DNA of 32,112 nt from Chloroflexia bacterium (GCA_030446765.1 JAUJMR010000013.1:1-32112); one strand, 5' to 3'; counted from the stretch's first letter, positions 19,079 to 27,067 are shown. Numbers and translations are program-made. The notes: generated from the letters alone by a model not told the origin.

Positions 19079-19112
19079 CACGCGGTTTCGGCATGACACC
19101 CGAAACCGCGTG
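19079..19112. terminator. 13-bp perfect dyad between convergent genes
   Basis: CACGCGGTTTCGG (19079-19091) and CCGAAACCGCGTG (19100-19112) flank the 8-base loop CATGACAC. It lies 34 bases past the stop of the minus-strand replication-relaxation gene, with respect to that gene's direction. A factor-independent terminator would need a T run, which is absent, so it may instead be a protein-binding dyad or processing hairpin. Confidence 0.5.
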
Positions 19113-19146
19113 TACGAAGGCTGCGCGTAATGCCCCGCGTAATCCG

Positions 19147-20127
19147 TCAGGGTCTCTCTCGTGCCCGATCGAGCGCCCACTGCTGGCGCCTCACCCGCTC
19201 CTGCAGCGCGTCCACTACCGCCTGGTGATGCAAGCCGACACAGATCCCGTCCAGCTCCTGGACGTCTCCGCCGGTCGCCAGTGCCCGGTCCAGGTCCACC
19301 CACTCGAGCCAATAGAAGCGCTGGCTGTAGCCGTACGCCGACTCGTGGTGCTCCATCGCCCGCTCGCGCACCTCCCGGGACGTGAACACTATGGTCAGGT
19401 GCACGTCGAAGCCCCTGCCTTCCTGCCGAAGCAGGAACTGGGCGAGCTGCCGATATCGGTAGTGCTTCTTGCGAACGGCCGCCCTCTCGACCGTGCCCTC
19501 GACCTCGATGGCCCACAGCTGATCGTCGCCTCGGTAATAGAAGTCGGGGACGAGGAAGCGGGTTTCCCCGCCAACCCGGAAGTACACCCTCTGCTGCATC
19601 ACCCAGTCCGGGTCCTCTAGCAGTCCATAGTGCTCGCCGAACCGCGTGCAGTACAAATCGTGCGCGTCCTGAGCGGCCTTGCGCGACCGCTTGTACTTGT
19701 GCAGGCCGGACCGGGTCAGAACCGGCTCTCCCTCCGCGACCTGCGGGGCCTTGATCCGTCTACAGCGGCCCGGCTCGGGGCAGCGGGAGAGCACCCGCGC
19801 TCCGAACTCCGTCAGCGCGTACAGGTCCGGGTCCCTGCCTCCCTGAGCGCGTCCGCGCCCCTCGATACAGGCCAGTACGTTCATGTCGACCAGCTTTCCC
19901 AGGTCGCGTCTCGCCGCGTCGGCGCCTATACCGAAGTGCTGGGCGTATAGGGCAGCGGTCCATTTCTGAGAGCGGGCATACAGGGCAAGAGCCTCTCGGA
20001 GCCGCTCTCCGACTCGCGGCGTCCTCGCTATCCGCTCGTACACCTCGTCGATCACTCTCGTGGCCGTGCGCGGTTTCCGGCTTCCGGCTCGCCCCGGCCG
20101 AGTGCTGTCGTCAGAACCGCCACTCAT
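19147..20127 (-). CDS. Replication-relaxation family protein
   Basis: This 326-aa intact protein begins at the ATG at 20127, eight bases after GGGAG. The N-terminal winged helix (about residues 40-110) reads AALYAQHFGIGADAARRDLG, then DLYALTEFGARVL. The C-terminal half looks like a PD-(D/E)xK nuclease-like fold: VPDFYYRGDDQLWAIEVEGT near residues 190-210 has the Asp and the ExE strand, followed by a Lys/Arg-rich helix (VRKKHYRYRQLAQFLL). The family is typical of plasmids and integrative conjugative elements, where members are thought to act in replication or DNA relaxation; activity here is not shown. It is the last gene of a five-gene minus-strand operon and the only long one fully open. Confidence 0.75.
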   Translation of the reverse strand: MSGGSDDSTRPGRAGSRKPRTATRVIDEVYERIARTPRVGERLREALALYARSQKWTAALYAQHFGIGADAARRDLGKLVDMNVLACIEGRGRAQGGRDPDLYALTEFGARVLSRCPEPGRCRRIKAPQVAEGEPVLTRSGLHKYKRSRKAAQDAHDLYCTRFGEHYGLLEDPDWVMQQRVYFRVGGETRFLVPDFYYRGDDQLWAIEVEGTVERAAVRKKHYRYRQLAQFLLRQEGRGFDVHLTIVFTSREVRERAMEHHESAYGYSQRFYWLEWVDLDRALATGGDVQELDGICVGLHHQAVVDALQERVRRQQWALDRARERP

Positions 20128-20217
20128 GTCGTTTCTCCCGGGTATGCGCCGGACCCGACGAGTCCGGCCTTGCGTGTCTGTGGCTGGCTTATCCCCGCGT
20201 CTCCGGTACTAGCCGGA

Positions 20218-21020
20218 TTACTGCTGGCCGCCGAACATCCGATCGAACTCCTCCCGCGTGTATCCGCGCGCTCCTCCGGCTCTCGCGGCGACCCAGTCGT
20301 GCAGCTCCTGAAACTCAGCCGCCTTTATCTCCTCCATAGGGGGGCGGCGTGCCTTGAGCTCGCCGCAAAGATACGCTCGTAGCCGCTCGATCTGCCACCT
20401 GCGTTCCTCGGCGCGCGCTATATCGCGCTCGATGCCCTCCGGGAGACCGTCGGCGGCGATGTCCTGCATGTATTCGGCGACCTGCTCCAGCAGGTCGAAC
20501 CAGTCGTACCACCTGTATTGGAGATACCCATCCACGATGGTCCGCCGACGAGCTAGCCAGCTCGGGTCCACCCCTTTCGGCCTGCGGACCGAGACGGTCG
20601 CCCAGTCCACGACGGCGGATATTAGTCGGCGATACTCTCCCGCCCACTTCGCATCCTCCAGTGCGTTCACCCGGGGAAGGACGTGCCGCGAGTAATCCCG
20701 GACGAGCGCGGCGGCGGTGCCCTCGTGCCAGCGGTCGACCCGAGCGAGGAGTTGCCCTTCGCCCCCACCCCTCCAGCTCGGTCGGTATCTGACCGTGTAC
20801 AGCTGGGGACCGACGTTCTGAATGAGCTCGCTCTCGGTCCTGACGACGTGTGTTGAGTCGGAGCCCCGCCGCCGCCAGAGATGACGCCTCCCACCCACTC
20901 ACCCGGACGGCGCCGCCCGGGCAGGGGCCACTCACCATTCCCCCAGTGGTCCAGGGCCGCGTCCTCGCGAGTGCGCCACATGTACACGTACATCGTCCCT
21001 GGTCCTATGATCGGCTGCAT
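20218..21020 (-). pseudogene. Unknown mobile-element protein, one frameshift
   Basis: The start is the ATG at 21020, preceded by a GGAGGAGAGGAAG site, giving MQPIIGPGTMYVYMWRTRED and onward to GEWVGGVISGGGG. At the GC-rich run near 20870-20885 the frame must shift by one base. The continuation SDSTHVVRTESELIQNVG then runs open to the stop at 20218. The joined product would be about 267 aa, with aromatic-rich helices (YRWYDWFDLLEQVAEYM) and a charged C-terminus ending in MFGGQQ. No family recognised. The single shift lies in a G/C run, so a sequencing error or a recent mutation is possible and the gene may be functional. Confidence 0.55.
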
Positions 21021-21118
21021 TCTTCCTCTCCTCCGTTTCGCTCACCGCTCCAGCTTCCTGCTCGGTGTCTTGCCCGGCCACACGTTGGCTCTCTCGCAGA
21101 TACACCTCCGAACTCGGC

Positions 21119-21822
21119 TCAGGAGAGCCGGACATCCCCAACCGGACCGAACGTTCCCTGCACGCCACGGCCGTCGGACGCCTCAGCGGATGACATGGAG
21201 CGTTGCCCTTGCCCTTCGGCCGACATCTCGGCGTGATGTCGCTCGGCTTTCCGTTCGCCCGCTCCCAGCCCGGCTCGCCCTGCTGCTCTCCTCGTGGTCT
21301 CCTCGCCCCGGTCGAGCTCCAGCGGATCGAGACGCCCATAGTGGTCAAGGAGCTCGCGTGGGTGGTGTTCACCGGTGGGACCGTCGTAGTAGCGGAGTAG
21401 ACGCGCTGCCCGATGTCGCACTTCGGGGGCGGGACGTATGACCAGTGCGTCCGCGAGCCGGGCCGAACCGTCACTGAGGAGATCCGGCATCACACACATA
21501 CGCGCGGGCTCGAGCGGCTCCTCTTCTCCTGGGGCGACCTGGAGCGACTCCAAGATGACCGCCTCTCGAGCCCAACCCGGGGACTCGTCGCCTTGTTTGA
21601 CCGTGATCGCTCGCCGTGACAAGCTGCTGGCAGCGCGGACGCGCGAGCGCGCTCCCCACCCTCGCGAGCTCGGCCCGAGGTGTGCCTGGCGATGGAGAGC
21701 AGGATCTTGAGTTGCGAGCGGCCCAGGACGGACAACCACTCGTCGGACGACACGCCGCACCGGCGTCCAGGTCGGGTCTCTGCGACCGCCTCCCTCCGCT
21801 CGATCAGTGTACGCTCATCCAT
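21119..21822 (-). pseudogene. Possible Rep-like initiator, frameshifted
   Basis: The ATG at 21822 overlaps the stop of the gene before it (ATGGATGA), a sign of coupled translation. The first part holds SDEWLSVLGRSQLKILLSIA then RHTSG, which resembles the N-terminal helical block of phage and plasmid replisome-organiser/Rep winged helices. The original frame stops at 21490. A second frame, open from about 21700 to 21119, contains plausible protein (AREAVILESLQVAPGEEEPL; HHPRELLDHYGRLDPLELD), so one shift near 21620-21700 is likely. The Rep assignment is weak and rests on that short block and on context. Confidence 0.35.
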
Positions 21823-22066
21823 CGACTCGACCTGCCACTGGGTATGCGGGCGACCGGAGATCTGAGTCCCGGCGTCCTGGCTCGGCGGTCAGTACCTGGG
21901 CACTCTCTGCTTGCGTGGAGTGTTGGGCAGTATCGCCGGGCACATCCTGCTGACCGCCCTCACCTCCACTGGGAGCGAGCAACAGCTCCCAGAGCCGGTG
22001 CCAGGCGACCAGTTGGGCCGCGGCCGGTGGAGCGATCTCCCGTGCGGTAGCGATACGGCGGGCCAT
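21815..22066 (-). CDS. Small unknown protein in the HTH/Rep operon
   Basis: This 83-aa protein starts one base after the stop of the excisionase-like gene (TAG, C, ATG) and ends inside the start of the next gene (ATGGATGA overlap). This tight packing is the main evidence that it is real. The N-terminal half (MARRIATAREIAPPAAAQLV, then AWHRLWELLLAP) is helical. The C-terminal half is polar and low in complexity. No family recognised. Confidence 0.5.
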   Translation of the reverse strand: MARRIATAREIAPPAAAQLVAWHRLWELLLAPSGGEGGQQDVPGDTAQHSTQAESAQVLTAEPGRRDSDLRSPAYPVAGRVDG

Positions 22067-22067
22067 G

Positions 22068-22283
22068 CTAGCGTCCGGGCCTCGGGGCCCGCTCGCGGAT
22101 CCACTCCTCCAGCACCGACCTGGAGGCACAGATCTGACGTCCGACTCCGATCATCCCGGCGATCTCGCTCTTCGAGGCCCGGACGTGGGCGGTCGTCGGG
22201 CTGATCCCCATCGGCCGGGCGTACTCAGGGACAGTGAGTGTACCGCTCTCGGTATCGGTCACTTGTTCGCCGGATGTACTCAT
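22068..22283 (-). CDS. Excisionase-like HTH DNA-binding protein
   Basis: This 71-aa protein has the layout of the HTH_17/MerR-like excisionase group. LTVPEYARPMGISPTTAHVR forms the helix-turn-helix, followed by SEIAGMIGVGRQICASRSVL and EEWIRER, the wing and last helix. The ATG at 22283 has a GAGAGGA site seven bases upstream. It heads the minus-strand operon that ends with the replication-relaxation gene. In integrative elements such proteins act as excisionases or operon regulators. The repeat array at 22364-22457 directly upstream is its most likely binding site, by position only. Confidence 0.7.
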   Translation of the reverse strand: MSTSGEQVTDTESGTLTVPEYARPMGISPTTAHVRASKSEIAGMIGVGRQICASRSVLEEWIRERAPRPGR

Positions 22284-22363
22284 GTCGCATCCTCTCGCTA
22301 GCTGGCCCGCCGAGGTGGGGGCTCTATCGAGAGGTTACGACTTGTACCTGCCGGGAGCTGTGT

Positions 22364-22457
22364 TTTTCGTGCCGGGTGCTATGCTTTTCGTGTCAGGTTT
22401 CTCGTCAGGTTTGTCGTCAGGTATCTTGGACAGCAGGTCAGGTGCAAGATACCTGAC
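22364..22457. repeat. 12-bp direct-repeat array with inverted partner (iteron- or operator-like)
   Basis: Three head-to-tail 12-base units occur: TCAGGTTTCTCG (22393), TCAGGTTTGTCG (22405) and TCAGGTATCTTG (22417). A further TCAGGT lies at 22438, and an inverted ACCTGA at 22451. GTCAGGTATCTT (22416-22427) and AAGATACCTGAC (22446-22457) form a perfect 12-bp inverted repeat. TTTTCGTG is repeated 21 bases apart (22364, 22385). The array lies 80 bases upstream of the excisionase-like gene. It fits an iteron origin or a multi-site operator. Confidence 0.7.
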
Positions 22458-22833
22458 AGATTCCTTCGGTTCGACGCAACTCCGCCCGGCTAAGGCGGCG
22501 GGGATCGGCGAGGCCGCCGTCCACGGCGGGATCTCCGAGCAGCAGGGGGCGGGGGACATACCGCGATCATCGGAGCCGCAGGGTCGGACGCAATGAGTCG
22601 GCGCTCGGGGACCCGAACACCGCGAGCGGGGATATTCCGAGCCTAATAGGACGTCCAGGCCGGTGGCGCCTGGCGGACACGACCGCTTCGGGTGCGCGGC
22701 CGCCGCCCGGACCACTCCACCGGGGAGAGCGCCCCGAACCTCCTCCGTGGCCTCGCGCCGCTATCCCTGCCCCCTGCGACGCCGACCCCACTCCGTGCGG
22801 AACCGGCGCCACCTCGCCAGGACCTTCCTCCCA
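22458..22833. other. Gap without a supported gene
   Basis: This is GC-rich sequence beyond the repeat array. Open frames exist on both strands, but they are Arg/Pro/Gly-rich shadows of the base composition without ribosome binding sites or recognisable motifs. Confidence 0.35.
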
Positions 22834-22901
22834 ATGCCGCGGCGCCCCCCGATCTTCGACGATGAGGAGGAGGGTGCGGGTATGGAAGAGGGGCGCTACC
22901 C

Positions 22902-23096
22902 ATGGGAGCGGCAGGGCGAGGGAGTAGGGCCTACGCGGTCCTGACGGTCGAGTTCACGGACGAGGACTAGCGGCGCCGGGACGCGGAGGGGATGGCGGCG
23001 GCCGGGTGGGAAACGACGATCCTGACGCCCACGGACGGGAGGCGGGTCGTGTACGTGCGCGAGCGGCGCCCGTGCCCTGAGGCGCTCCGCGCGTAG
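22902..23096 (+). pseudogene. Small ORF with an in-frame amber codon
   Basis: The ATG at 22902 opens GSRAYAVLTVEFTDED, then meets TAG at 22968-22970. The same frame goes on with RRRDAEGMAAAGWETTILTP and GRRVVYVRERRP to a stop at 23096. The alternating beta/helix pattern on both sides of the TAG looks like one protein of about 64 aa with a nonsense mutation. No family recognised. An overlapping 36-codon frame at 22834-22944 (MPRRPPIFDDEEE) has no ribosome binding site and is less likely. Confidence 0.35.
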
Positions 23097-23392
23097 CGAA
23101 CAACCACCTACCCAGATGGCCTAGTCTCGAAGCACCTTCCCACCTTCGCCCCCGCGCTCCGCGCTCCGACCTTCACGGAACAATCCCCGAAACGAAGCGA
23201 CTCACGCTCCGGGTTGCGTCCGTGGGCTGCAAGGCGCTGCCACCACGACCCAGGCTCGCCCGGTCTCGATCCGTCCCTCGGAGGGTGAGTCTAGCGCTGA
23301 TTGGTACGGTTGTAGCTCTACAAGCGCTACTGCGCGCAACGCCTCTGCGATATCTGCCCGCTCAGCCAGCTCGCCATCTCAGACAACCCCGC
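23097..23392. other. Boundary between accessory and core DNA
   Basis: No gene is supported in these roughly 300 bases. The rpsF-ssb-rpsR genes that commonly precede rplI are not here, so the chromosomal order was probably broken somewhere between the small ORF at 22902 and the rplI promoter. No tRNA or obvious attachment repeat was found. Confidence 0.4.
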
Positions 23393-23422
23393 TTGACGCT
23401 GACTTTCCGTGCCCCGTACCAT
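23393..23422 (+). promoter_or_regulatory. Probable promoter of the rplI-dnaB operon
   Basis: TTGACG (23393-23398) and TACCAT (23417-23422) are separated by 18 bases and lie about 75 bases upstream of the rplI start. This is a good match to a housekeeping sigma factor promoter. A similar TACCAT box occurs upstream of the YbbR gene. Confidence 0.5.
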
Positions 23423-23497
23423 TTCACAGCCGTTGCAACGAGACCATGCGCGGCCTAGTATCAGTAGTGCTCCCTCCGGGGAGAAAGGACGAGGCAA

Positions 23498-23947
23498 GTG
23501 AAGGTCGTACTCCTACAGGAAGTTCAGGGTATCGGTGGGCCGGGCACGGTCAAAGACGTCGCCGACGGCTACGCGCGGAACTATCTGCTGCCCAGAAAGC
23601 TGGCAACACCCGCGACCGCGGGCGCGCTGAAGCAGGTTGAGCGTGCCCGAGACGCCGAGAGTCGCCGGCAGGCGAAGCTGGACGAGCAGGCCGCGGCGAT
23701 GGCGGCGCGCATCGAGGGTCAGCAACTGTCGTTCCGGGTGCGCGCGGGCGAGGAGGGACGGCTGTACGGATCCGTGACCAACGGTGATGTCGCAGAGGTT
23801 CTGTCGCGCCAGATCGGCGAGGATGTCGACAAGCGGCGCGTGATCCTCGACGAGCCGATCCATGTGCTCGGCACGTACGAGGTACCGGTGCGGCTGAGCG
23901 CGAGCCACTCGCCCGTTGTGAAGGTTGTCGTGGAAGCGGAAGGCTAA
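23498..23947 (+). CDS. rplI: Ribosomal protein bL9
   Basis: This 149-aa protein of the large ribosomal subunit begins at a GTG (23498) with AAAGGAC/GAGG just upstream. The N-terminal RNA-binding domain MKVVLLQEVQGIGGPGTVKD is followed by VADGYARNYLLPRKLA, the bL9 signature. A long connecting helix (about 45-75) and a C-terminal domain (SFRVRAGEEGRLYGSVTNGD onward) complete it at the usual length. It leads directly into dnaB (4 bases between the stop and the dnaB TTG), the common rplI-dnaB arrangement. The frame is intact, in contrast to the region to its left. Confidence 0.97.
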   Translation: MKVVLLQEVQGIGGPGTVKDVADGYARNYLLPRKLATPATAGALKQVERARDAESRRQAKLDEQAAAMAARIEGQQLSFRVRAGEEGRLYGSVTNGDVAEVLSRQIGEDVDKRRVILDEPIHVLGTYEVPVRLSASHSPVVKVVVEAEG

Positions 23948-23951
23948 GCAT

Positions 23952-25289
23952 TTGATCGAGACGCTGGAGAAGCTGCCCCCTCACAGTATCGAGGCCGAGC
24001 AATCCCTGCTGGGCAGCCTCCTGCTCGATCGGGACGCCATTATTAAGGTCGCGCCGTTCCTGCGCACCGACGACTTCTATCGCGAAGCGCACGCGCGCGT
24101 GTACGAGTCCATCCTGGATCTGTACAACCGACGCGAGCCGCCGGACCTGATAACGGTGCATGAGGAGTTGTCCCGTTCCGGCGATGCCGAGCAGATCGGT
24201 GGCGCCAGCTACCTCACATGGCTGATGAACTCCGTGCCGACCAGCGTGCACGTCGAGTACTACGGCCGCATCGTCGAGCGAACGGCCACCATGCGCCGGC
24301 TTATTGACGCGGGCAGCGAGATCGCCGGCATCGGCTATGAGGAAGACACCGAGGTCAGCGAGGCGATGGACCGCGCTGAGCAGACCCTCTACCGAGTGGC
24401 CCAGCGAAGGAGCGGCGGCGATTTCGTCACGCTGCGAGACGCGCTCGCACAGTTCTTCGATCGGCTCGACTACCTGCACCAGCACCGTGGCGAGATCGTG
24501 GGGGTGCCGACGGGCTTCCACGATCTCGACCAGCTCACCGGCGGGCTACAACGGTCCGACCTTGTCATCGTCGCCGCCCGGCCCTCTGTTGGTAAGACGG
24601 CGTTCGCGCTGAGTATGGCAGCGAGCGCGGCTATCAAGCACCAGCAGCCGGTGGGGATCTTCAGCCTGGAGATGAGCGCAGAGCAACTCGTGCTGCGCCT
24701 GCTCGCGATGGAAACAGGGATCGACTCCCACCGGCTGCGCATGGGGTATCTTGACGAGGACGAGTGGGGACTCCTCACCCAGGCGTTCGGTAAGTTGTCC
24801 GAAGCGCCCATCTACATTGACGACACGGCCGGAGCATCGTCGCAGGAGCTGCGCAGCAAGGCGAGACGGCTCCACGCCCAGGCCGGGGTTGATCTGATCC
24901 TGATCGACTACCTGCAACTGATGCAGGGCGGACGCTCGGAAAACCGGGTCCAGGAAGTGTCGGAAATCAGCCGCGGGCTCAAGGGCCTCGCGCGCGAGTT
25001 GAACATCCCCGTCGTGGCCCTCTCGCAACTCAGCCGCGCCGTCGAGCAGCGCCAGGACCACAAGCCGATGCTGTCGGACCTGCGCGAGTCCGGCTCCATC
25101 GAGCAAGACGCGGACGTGGTGATGTTCATCTACCGCGAGGAGCTGTACAACAAGGACACCGACCGGAAGAACATCGCTGACATCATCGTGGCAAAGCACC
25201 GCAACGGCGCGACTCGCGATATCAGTCTGCGGTTCTTCGGTGACACCACCCGATTCGCGGACCTGGAAGTAATGAGACGCGAGGTTTAG
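23952..25289 (+). CDS. dnaB: Replicative DNA helicase DnaB
   Basis: This hexameric 5'-3' helicase of the replication fork is 445 aa from the TTG at 23952, which has GGAAGG eight bases upstream. An upstream in-frame GTG at 23925 lies inside rplI and is less likely. The N-terminal domain reads LPPHSIEAEQSLLGSLLLDR. The RecA-like domain has GVPTGFHDLDQLTGGLQRSD, Walker A ARPSVGKTAFAL (about residues 209-220), SLEMSAEQL, Walker B LILIDYLQLM (about 315), and the conserved SQLSRAVEQRQDHKPMLSDL then RESGSIEQDADVVMFIYREE. No intein is present. The next gene, a DnaC/DnaI-like loader, begins 4 bases after the stop. Confidence 0.97.
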   Translation: MIETLEKLPPHSIEAEQSLLGSLLLDRDAIIKVAPFLRTDDFYREAHARVYESILDLYNRREPPDLITVHEELSRSGDAEQIGGASYLTWLMNSVPTSVHVEYYGRIVERTATMRRLIDAGSEIAGIGYEEDTEVSEAMDRAEQTLYRVAQRRSGGDFVTLRDALAQFFDRLDYLHQHRGEIVGVPTGFHDLDQLTGGLQRSDLVIVAARPSVGKTAFALSMAASAAIKHQQPVGIFSLEMSAEQLVLRLLAMETGIDSHRLRMGYLDEDEWGLLTQAFGKLSEAPIYIDDTAGASSQELRSKARRLHAQAGVDLILIDYLQLMQGGRSENRVQEVSEISRGLKGLARELNIPVVALSQLSRAVEQRQDHKPMLSDLRESGSIEQDADVVMFIYREELYNKDTDRKNIADIIVAKHRNGATRDISLRFFGDTTRFADLEVMRREV

Positions 25290-25293
25290 GGCA

Positions 25294-26070
25294 TTGGCTA
25301 AACGGCTAGGCGAACTCATACAGCAAATCGCGGAGCGCATCCCGGCGGGGACCGCCGTTCCTCGGCGCGCCGAACCGGAACAGTGTCCGATCTGTGGCGG
25401 CGCCGGTTGGCTGCGGATGGACGCACACGTCGGCGACCCAAATTTCGGTCGGCTTATTATGTGCACCTGCCTCATGCAAGAGGTGGATGAGCGCAAGCAG
25501 ATGGAGATGCGCGAGAAGAGCAACTCCGATGGCTATGCCAACCTGACCTTCGAGAACTTCAGCGCCGGCAGCAGTCCGAGCGTCCGCGAGGCCTACACCG
25601 CGGCGGTCGGGTTCGCGGAACAACCAAACCAGAACTGGCTGCTGCTATCAGGATCGGTGGGCACGGGCAAGACTCACCTCGCGGCGGCTGTCCTGAACGC
25701 CAGCCTGGCTCGCGGCGTAGATGCTATCATATGGACCGTTCCCGACCTGCTCGATTACCTGCGCGAGGCGTTCAACCCGACCTCCGTGATCACCTACGAC
25801 CAGCGCTTCGAGGATATACGCCGCATTCCGCTGCTCATCCTCGACGACCTGGGGACCGAGAGCGCCACCCCATGGGCGAAGGAAAAGCTGTACCAACTCT
25901 TCAATCATCGCTACAACGCGCAGCTTCCAACGGTCGTCACAACGAACCAGGACCTGGAGACAATCGACTTTCGCATCCGGTCCCGCCTACAGGACCGGTC
26001 GCTCGTCCGGCACGTCAAGATGAGTGCGCCCGACTTCCGGCCGCGAAAGAGGGCCGAGCCCCCGGTGTAG
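25294..26070 (+). CDS. DnaC/DnaI-like helicase loader (AAA+ ATPase)
   Basis: This 258-aa protein starts at TTG 25294 with GAGG in the end of dnaB. An N-terminal zinc-binding segment (CPICGGAGW near residue 31, then CTC near 57) resembles that of DnaI-type loaders. The AAA+ core has Walker A SGSVGTGKTHLAAAV (about 118-132), Walker B IPLLILDDLGTE, sensor 1 TVVTTNQ and an Arg-rich end (IRSRLQDRSLVRHVKM). It probably loads DnaB, its immediate neighbour, onto DNA at the origin or during restart. IstB is a relative, but no IstA or IS ends are near and the zinc segment speaks for a loader. Confidence 0.88.
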   Translation: MAKRLGELIQQIAERIPAGTAVPRRAEPEQCPICGGAGWLRMDAHVGDPNFGRLIMCTCLMQEVDERKQMEMREKSNSDGYANLTFENFSAGSSPSVREAYTAAVGFAEQPNQNWLLLSGSVGTGKTHLAAAVLNASLARGVDAIIWTVPDLLDYLREAFNPTSVITYDQRFEDIRRIPLLILDDLGTESATPWAKEKLYQLFNHRYNAQLPTVVTTNQDLETIDFRIRSRLQDRSLVRHVKMSAPDFRPRKRAEPPV

Positions 26071-26225
26071 AGCCGCAGCACGTGCAACCCGTTCTGGCGC
26101 ACGGCCAACGTACCGCGCCGAACTATGGCGAGCGAGTGCCTGCCTCCGCTGATCCTGCATCGTCGCCTCCCGTACCCGAGGTGCTTGTAGAGGCTGTTGC
26201 TTGGGAGGTCAACGCCGGGAGTGGC

Positions 26226-26235
26226 GTGCTATACT
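26226..26235 (+). promoter_or_regulatory. Probable extended -10 promoter of cdaA
   Basis: TATACT at 26230-26235 is preceded by TG with one base between (TGCTATACT), an extended -10 element. No good -35 box sits at standard spacing. It lies about 30 bases upstream of the cdaA start in a 196-base gap after the loader gene. Confidence 0.4.
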
Positions 26236-26266
26236 GCCTCTGTTACATAAAGGAGATTGATGTTCC

Positions 26267-27067
26267 GTGACCGCGCTGCTCAACCAGTTGCAGCAAGTCG
26301 GACCGCTCGTCGCACTCCTCGATGTGCTCGCGGTCGCCGCGGTGTTCTACTGGTTACTCGGCATCGTCGGCGGTACACGGGCGGTTCCGGTGTTGCGCGG
26401 ACTGGCCGTGCTCATCGTTGCATCGGTGGCGCTTGGCACCTTGTTCCAACTGGGCCAGATCCGTCTGGCCGCGCTCGACTTTCTCATTCGGCGCGCCATA
26501 CTTCCGGGTTTCGTCGTCGCCATCCCGGTAATCTTTCAACCCGAATTACGGCGCGCCCTGGAGCGGCTCGGGACCTCAACCAGCCTGCAGGTCCTCATGC
26601 CACATCACGATGCGGAGGGGCACGATCAGGTCGCGTACGCGATCTCTAAGTCGGCAGCCGACCTCGCCGAGCGCCGCATCGGGGCCCTGATCGTTCTGGA
26701 ACGCGAGACGGGCCTGGAAGACGTTACGATAGCCGGAACGCGCATGGACGCGAGCGTTGAGGTTGGTCTGTTGGAGAGCATCTTCGTGCCGGGCGGTCCC
26801 CTGCACGATGGAGCGGTCGTCATCAGCCAGGGGCGCATCGTGGCGGCTGGGTGCGTCTTACCACTCAGCGACAACCTGCGGGTTGTCGGTGACCGCGGCA
26901 CCCGGCACAGGGCCGCACTCGGGATCACCGAGACCTCCGATGCGGTAGCGATCATCGTGAGTGAGGAAACGGGGTCCATCTCGGTAGCCCAGAACGGGCG
27001 CCTGCTAAGTAATTTCTCGGAGGAGCGACTGTATCGCTTTCTCTCCGCGACCCTCGGCGCACTGTAA
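26267..27067 (+). CDS. cdaA: Diadenylate cyclase CdaA (DacA)
   Basis: This enzyme makes the second messenger c-di-AMP from two ATP. It is 266 aa, with a GTG start at 26267 nine bases after AAGGAGAT. Three N-terminal membrane segments (about residues 12-35, 40-60 and 65-90) are followed by the DisA_N/DAC domain. The catalytic signatures are present: PLHDGAVVI (DGA motif, near residue 178) and GTRHRAALGIT (RHR motif, near 212). FVPGGPLHDG and AIIVSEETGSISVAQNG are typical of the family. The next gene encodes a YbbR protein, its usual partner. Confidence 0.95.
   Translation: MTALLNQLQQVGPLVALLDVLAVAAVFYWLLGIVGGTRAVPVLRGLAVLIVASVALGTLFQLGQIRLAALDFLIRRAILPGFVVAIPVIFQPELRRALERLGTSTSLQVLMPHHDAEGHDQVAYAISKSAADLAERRIGALIVLERETGLEDVTIAGTRMDASVEVGLLESIFVPGGPLHDGAVVISQGRIVAAGCVLPLSDNLRVVGDRGTRHRAALGITETSDAVAIIVSEETGSISVAQNGRLLSNFSEERLYRFLSATLGAL

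Noticed and set aside
22393-22457. Short repeats as a possible CRISPR array
   Set aside because: Units are 12 bases, contiguous and without spacers, and no cas genes are nearby.
23222-23458. 78-codon plus-strand frame with a hydrophobic stretch before rplI
   Set aside because: It has no ribosome binding site, runs over the rplI promoter and shows no recognisable motif.
23550-24521. 323-codon minus-strand frame opposite rplI and dnaB
   Set aside because: It is antisense to two certain genes; the composition is a reflection of their codon use.
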